From contig JASEFU010000001.1 of NCBI GenBank assembly GCA_030018455.1, positions 559,545 through 623,544 of the forward strand: a stretch of 64,000 nucleotides of DNA. Direction: 5' to 3'. This document shows positions 61,503-64,000 of the stretch, in pieces; the stretch's first letter is position 1; every line of letters begins with the position of its first letter. The notes beneath the pieces were generated by a model. It was not told the origin of the DNA, ran no database searches, and worked only from the letters and a program-made list of their open reading frames with translations. Position numbers and translations under genes: made by a program. The DNA comes from Dehalococcoidia bacterium. Lineage in GTDB: Bacteria; Chloroflexota; Dehalococcoidia; DSTF01; JALHUB01.

Positions 61503-62090
61503 CTAAGCTCTGCCGCGCTGTTCGAGGAGCTGCCCCACGTAGCGGGCGATGATGTCCGTTTCCAAGTTTACCGCATCGCCTTCTTTACGGCGAGTGAGGT
61601 TTGTGTTCTGCTGCGTGTACGCGACAAGCGAGACGAGGAAAGACGACTCGTCGCGCTCGACTACCGTCAGGCTCACGCCATCGACGGCTATCGGACCCTT
61701 CTTCACGACGTAGCGCATCAGCTCCGGCGGCGCGGAGTAGCGCGCGAGGACGGCGTCGGCTTCGGGCGTGAACGACAGCACGCGCCCCGTCCCTTCGACG
61801 ACGCCGCGCACGAGATGGCCGCTGAGCCGGCTGGCGAGGGTGAGCGACCGCTCCAGGTTCACGGGGTCGCCGCGCGAAAGCTCGCCCAGGTTGCTCTTGC
61901 GGTAGGTCTCGGGCATGACGTTGAAGGTGAAGCTTTCCTCGTCCATATGCGCGACAGTGAGATCGACGCCGTTGACGGCGATGCTGTCGCCGAGGTTGGT
62001 GCCCCAGAGAGTGCGCCGCGCCTCGATGACGAGCGTGCCGTCCTTCGCCTCTCTCACGATGCCTACTTCCTCAATGATTCCCGTGAACAT
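61503..62090 (-). CDS. ribE: Riboflavin synthase alpha chain
   Basis: 195 residues. Begins MFTGIIEEVG, the invariant start of riboflavin synthase. Two homologous lumazine-binding barrels follow: SIAVNGVDLTVAHMDEESFTFNVMPET and a second with GPIAVDGVSLTVVERDESSF. It dismutates two lumazines to riboflavin. Placed between ribD and ribBA. Confidence 0.96.
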   Translation of the reverse strand: MFTGIIEEVGIVREAKDGTLVIEARRTLWGTNLGDSIAVNGVDLTVAHMDEESFTFNVMPETYRKSNLGELSRGDPVNLERSLTLASRLSGHLVRGVVEGTGRVLSFTPEADAVLARYSAPPELMRYVVKKGPIAVDGVSLTVVERDESSFLVSLVAYTQQNTNLTRRKEGDAVNLETDIIARYVGQLLEQRGRA

Positions 62091-62102
62091 GGCTGCCCTC
62101 CT

Positions 62103-63233
62103 CTACATCCCTTGCGGGCGCGTCTGCTCGCTGACGTAGCCGGTGACCAGCAAGTCGCTGCCCAGGCGCTCGACGGCCACTTCGCGCAGGCGCAGCGCCT
62201 CGTCCATGCGCCGGGCGCCCCTGCCGGCAACGGCGGTCGGTGAGCGCTCCCCGCCGATGATCATGGGGGCGATTATCGCCTGCACCTTGTCCACGAGCCC
62301 CCTGTCGAAGAACCCGCCGAGCAGCCCGCCGCCGCCTTCGACGAGCAGGCTCAGCACCGGGCGCCGTCCCAGCTCGCGCAGCAACTCCAGCAGGTCGGTC
62401 TTGCCCCGGTAGGAGGGCGCTACGAGCACTTCGGCCCCTTTCGCCGTCATCGCCCGCCGCCAGGAGGCCCGCGAGCGGCGCGTAGTAACGATAAGCGTCT
62501 TTGCCGGCCCCGATAGCACCCTCGCCCTCTCCGGCGTCCGGCCGCGGCTGTCGGCGACGATGCGCAGCGGCTGCCGCGCGCCCTCTGCGCTGCCGCCGGG
62601 CCGCGCCGTCAGCTCCGGGTCGTCGACCAGCACCGTGCGCACGCCGACGATGATGGCGTCGATCTGCGTCCGCTGCCGGTGCGCCCACTCCCGCGACTCC
62701 GGGCTGCTCACCCAGCGGGAGTCGCCGCTCGTCGCCGCGATCTTGCCGTCGAGGCTGACCGCGAACTTAGCGATGACGAAGGGCAGGCCGGTGGCGCGGT
62801 GCTTGATGTACGCCTCGTTGATTCGCCGCGCCTCCGCTTCGCCCTCGCCGACGCGCACGGCAATCCCCGCTTCCTCCAGCGCCTGCTTGCCGCGCCCCGA
62901 CACGTTGGGGTCGGGATCGATGTGGGAGAAGCGGACTTCGCGGACGCCCGCGTCGATGATCGCCTTCGTGCAGGCGCCGGTGCGCCCTTCGTGGCAGCAG
63001 GGCTCGAGCGTGACGTAGAGGACGGAGCCGCGCGCGGCGTTGCCCGCCTCCCGCAGCGCGACGATCTCCGCGTGCGGTCCGCCCGGCGGCTGTGTATAGC
63101 CCTGGCCGACAACGCGTCCCCCTTTTACGACGACCGCGCCCACGGCCGGGTTGGGGCTTGTGCTGCCCAGCGCCTGTCGGGCAAGCTCCAGGGCGCGCCG
63201 CATAGGCTCCATTCGACTGGCCTTCGCCGTCAT
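62103..63233 (-). CDS. ribD: Riboflavin deaminase/reductase RibD
   Basis: 376 residues from the ATG at 63233, overlapping the methyltransferase stop (ATGA). The upstream extension of the frame lies inside that gene and is rejected. The deaminase zinc site is HAEIVALREAG and TLEPCCHEGRTGACTKAI. The reductase domain has FVIAKFAVSLDGKIA, GVRTVLVDDPELTAR and LLVEGGGGLLGGFF. It performs the second and third pyrimidine steps of the pathway. Confidence 0.96.
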   Translation of the reverse strand: MTAKASRMEPMRRALELARQALGSTSPNPAVGAVVVKGGRVVGQGYTQPPGGPHAEIVALREAGNAARGSVLYVTLEPCCHEGRTGACTKAIIDAGVREVRFSHIDPDPNVSGRGKQALEEAGIAVRVGEGEAEARRINEAYIKHRATGLPFVIAKFAVSLDGKIAATSGDSRWVSSPESREWAHRQRTQIDAIIVGVRTVLVDDPELTARPGGSAEGARQPLRIVADSRGRTPERARVLSGPAKTLIVTTRRSRASWRRAMTAKGAEVLVAPSYRGKTDLLELLRELGRRPVLSLLVEGGGGLLGGFFDRGLVDKVQAIIAPMIIGGERSPTAVAGRGARRMDEALRLREVAVERLGSDLLVTGYVSEQTRPQGM

Positions 63234-64000
63234 GGCGGTTTTTCCGCCTTGAAATGCAGGAACAGCGCGCCGTGCTCCCGCCATCCGCGCAGCGAGGGGT
63301 GCTCGCGGCACGCTTCCTCGGAGGGACGCGGCTCCCTCAGCTCGCGCAGCGTGAAGCCCGCGTCGATGAGCCCGTTCACGTAGTCGGACAGGGTGCGCGG
63401 GAAGGACGGCACGGCGAAGGGGGCCACGTCGTCGGGCGCGTGTTCGAACTTCCAGCGCTCCACCCACGGCTCGTGGTTGAAGTAGCCGGAGATCAGCAGC
63501 CGCGTCGCGCTGCCGTTGTCGTCGCGCTCCCAGCCGAAGCCCCTGGTCATGAAGCAGGGATGGGTGACGCTGAAGGTAAGCCGGCCGCCGGGCCGCAGCA
63601 CGCGATAGATCTCGTGGAAGGCGCCTGCGAGGTCGGGGCCGTCCATAACCGCCATCGTCGAAACGACGAGGTCGAACGAGGCGTCGGCGAAGAGGGGCAT
63701 GTCGGAGAAAGAGGCCACCTCGTAGCGGATGCTGAGCGGCTCGCGCGCCTCCTCGGCCCGCGCCAGCTCGATCATGCGCGGCGAGATGTCGATGGCGGTC
63801 ACGCGGGCGCCCATCCGCGCGAGCAGCCGCGTGTTGTGTCCTTCGCCGCAGCCGGCGTCGAGCACGTCTTTGCCACGCACGTCGCCGAGGAGGTCGAAGA
63901 ACGCCGGGTTGTTGAACGTCTCGCGGCAGACGTCCCAGCCGCGGCGGACCTGCTCGGCCCAGCGGGCGGCGTTGTCGTCCCAGTGGCGGGCGACCTCTTC
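63230..64000 (-). CDS. SAM-dependent methyltransferase, N-terminus beyond window
   Basis: The frame is open to the window edge. Residues upstream of the first GTG read VARHWDDNAARWAEQVRRGWD, so the gene continues beyond 64000. Class I methyltransferase motif I is LDAGCGEGHNTRLLA, then AIDISPRMIELAR and MDGPDLAGAFHEIYRVLRPGG. At least 256 residues. Related proteins resemble UbiE/methyltransferase-11. The substrate is unknown. It overlaps ribD by 4 bp and probably starts the operon, so any FMN riboswitch would lie outside the window. Confidence 0.88.
   Translation of the reverse strand, partial: EEVARHWDDNAARWAEQVRRGWDVCRETFNNPAFFDLLGDVRGKDVLDAGCGEGHNTRLLARMGARVTAIDISPRMIELARAEEAREPLSIRYEVASFSDMPLFADASFDLVVSTMAVMDGPDLAGAFHEIYRVLRPGGRLTFSVTHPCFMTRGFGWERDDNGSATRLLISGYFNHEPWVERWKFEHAPDDVAPFAVPSFPRTLSDYVNGLIDAGFTLRELREPRPSEEACREHPSLRGWREHGALFLHFKAEKPP

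Overview
This is a high-GC bacterial window. It probably comes from a Chloroflexota-like monoderm (inference). Reasons: a Tad/Flp pilus cluster with no outer-membrane secretin gene beside it, secreted proteins with long Thr-Pro linkers, an EspR-like XRE regulator, a CobA-HemD fusion, and many GTG/TTG starts in tightly overlapping operons. No rRNA, tRNA or CRISPR array was found.

Layout. (1) 1-8.6 kb, minus strand: a Tad pilus operon (cpaB, cpaE/tadZ, cpaF/tadA, tadB, tadC, flp, two tadE-like genes, a tadG-like gene, a lipoprotein, a PKD-type secreted protein, and a membrane protein cut by the window edge). A clear sigma70-type promoter precedes it, and a divergent EspR-like regulator follows at 8.8 kb. 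(2) 9.4-11.1 kb: a diphthine-ammonia-ligase-like gene, then about 1 kb of non-coding DNA with TTGGAG boxes phased by helical turns. The same kind of array lies inside the tad operon. (3) 11.1-26.9 kb, mostly plus strand: an accessory DNA-metabolism block of small orphan genes and zinc ribbons, a UvrD-like helicase, a DnaG-like primase, a Rad52-like annealing protein, a RadC/JAMM protein, a DUF6094-type methylase, an SNF2 helicase and Myb/SANT-like proteins. A minus-strand SNF2 helicase plus partner pair is nested in it. It looks like the replication and recombination core of an integrated element, but no integrase, relaxase or structural gene is visible.

(4) 27.0-33.5 kb: an HNH protein, an unknown protein, and an error-prone repair cassette imuB / DUF6504-like / dnaE2. 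It sits behind a strong promoter with a LexA-like half-palindrome. Both imuB and dnaE2 carry single-base frameshifts in G runs. (5) 33.6-45.4 kb: a candidate defence island. A tight four-gene operon (NurA-like nuclease, HerA-like ATPase, type IIG-like restriction-methylase, and a membrane protein fused to a HAD phosphatase) is followed by a SIR2-like protein, a GHKL/HSP90-like ATPase and a convergent radical SAM protein. (6) 46.0-47.5 kb: an AbiE type IV toxin-antitoxin locus whose antitoxin is intact and whose toxin is frameshifted twice.

(7) 47.7-64.0 kb, mostly minus strand: core metabolism. It holds dnaN, a tetrapyrrole operon (ahbC-like radical SAM, precorrin-2 dehydrogenase, hemA, hemC, cobA-hemD, hemB, HAD hydrolase, hemL) and a riboflavin operon (SAM methyltransferase, ribD, ribE, ribBA, ribH). 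The ahbC-like gene beside siroheme-branch genes suggests siroheme-dependent heme (or heme d1) synthesis. Dispersed palindromic or short repeats lie at 14.9 kb, 30.1 kb (end of imuB) and 53.2 kb (inside hemD).
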